From Talaromyces rugulosus (Eukaryota > Ascomycota > Eurotiomycetes > Eurotiales > Trichocomaceae), in assembly GCF_013368755.1 (NCBI RefSeq), contig NC_049561.1:6882001-6946000 (forward strand): a DNA stretch of 64,000 nucleotides, written 5' to 3'. This document shows, in pieces, positions 63,458 through 64,000 of this stretch. The position numbers and the translations under genes are program-made. Below the pieces are notes generated by a model. It worked only from the letters and a program-made list of their open reading frames with translations, ran no database searches and was not told where the DNA came from. The stretch's first letter is position 1; each line of letters opens with the position of its first letter.

Positions 63458-64000
63458 ATGGTGTATAATTTCCCTCTCCCGACGACCTCGCATCTCGCAT
63501 ACCACAACTACATCTACTCCAACACGCACCCTTCTCTTCCGCAAGCTGCTTCAACCGCACGACACTCACTCCGCGTCGCACTCAAAGCACACAAACGACT
63601 AACACCCCGCGAGCGCGAAAACAACCTTCAAAATGTCCTCGCCGCGTTGAACGAATACATTCCCTATCTCTTCGCCATACACGATGGCCTGAGCGGGAAA
63701 AGCAGCAGCAGCAACAACAAACGCGGGGATGAGGGGGACGTTGTCGACATCACGCAAAAGGAGGAAATCGCCGTAGAATGGCGGCCGATATTATCCTCCA
63801 ACCTGGCCCTGCTCAGAGCCGGAGGAAGCAACGGCGCACGAGTGCTGCGCGGCCAGGGCATTGACTTTGAGATCGCCTTTGTGATCGGGACGCTGGCATA
63901 CGTGCTCTCGGGTCTGGCACGCGTCGGCGTGTTGCGCACGCTGTATGCGTCCTCGACGCCTTCAGCCGAGCAGCGCACGGCGGCTGTCCAGAACGCGACG
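63458..64000 (+). CDS. palC: pH-response regulator palC, N-terminal part (runs off the right edge)
   Basis: First 181 codons of a BRO1-domain protein of the Pal/Rim ambient-pH pathway. PalC (yeast Rim23-related in role) joins ESCRT-III at plasma-membrane foci to activate PacC processing under alkaline conditions. The start is MVYNFPLPTTSHLAYHNYIY. The segments HPSLPQAASTARHSLRVALK, NVLAALNEYIPYLFAIHDGL and GQGIDFEIAFVIGTLAYVLS fit the N-terminal half of fungal PalC. The frame is open at base 64000, so the rest, including the conserved C-terminal part, is not seen. An expansion of Ser/Asn (SSSSNNK) lies near residue 75. No intron appears in this part. Confidence 0.82.
   Translation, partial: MVYNFPLPTTSHLAYHNYIYSNTHPSLPQAASTARHSLRVALKAHKRLTPRERENNLQNVLAALNEYIPYLFAIHDGLSGKSSSSNNKRGDEGDVVDITQKEEIAVEWRPILSSNLALLRAGGSNGARVLRGQGIDFEIAFVIGTLAYVLSGLARVGVLRTLYASSTPSAEQRTAAVQNAT

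Overview
This window reads as nuclear DNA of a filamentous ascomycete (Pezizomycotina, probably Eurotiales; the order is an inference). Genes are split by short GT-AG introns, most 47-75 nt, often with a CTAAC/CTGAC-like branch point. Promoters are AT-rich and carry homopolymer tracts. The gene content includes Zn2Cys6 regulators, a palC-type BRO1 gene, STAND/ankyrin proteins and a large ABCC pump. I rebuilt exon joins by hand from splice sites and reading-frame phase. No tRNA, rRNA, CRISPR array or intact transposon was found.

Layout. 1-10.7 kb: the 5' part of a Na+/H+ exchanger (cut by the left edge), a STAND/NACHT NTPase with one frameshift, a membrane-anchored nucleotide pyrophosphatase/phosphodiesterase, a decayed gene and a long gene-poor stretch. 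10.7-18.2 kb: a small GPI-type wall protein, then an aromatic-hydroxylase-like FAD monooxygenase, a Zn2Cys6 regulator and a secreted FAD oxidoreductase that look like one small accessory module. 18.5-31.8 kb: a 1558-residue single-pass membrane protein, the prolyl dihydroxylase Tpa1/Ofd1, a 3.6 kb intergenic region and a bHLH regulator. 32.8-39 kb: a secreted GH78-type glycosidase and a nucleoside-phosphorylase/ankyrin protein.

40.3-54.4 kb: a transport and redox neighbourhood. It has a ToxD/LovC-like reductase, a Zn2Cys6 regulator, an ABCC exporter, a zinc alcohol dehydrogenase, a SnoaL-like protein, a decayed MFS transporter and an oligopeptide transporter. There is no polyketide synthase, NRPS or terpene synthase in the window, so this is either a detoxification module or the remnant or edge of a metabolite cluster. 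The promoters of the reductase and of the regulator each carry four direct CCGAC repeats with start-to-start spacings drawn from the same set (8, 9 and 11 bp). This is the most specific new signal I see.

54.6-64 kb: mostly housekeeping genes. They are an acyl-protein-thioesterase-like hydrolase with a large acidic insert, an aminoglycoside-phosphotransferase-like gene broken by one stop codon, two hydrophilic proteins of unknown function, a peroxisomal enoyl-CoA isomerase ending in SKL, two TFIID subunits (TAF7 and TAF3) arranged head to head, and the first 181 codons of palC at the right edge.
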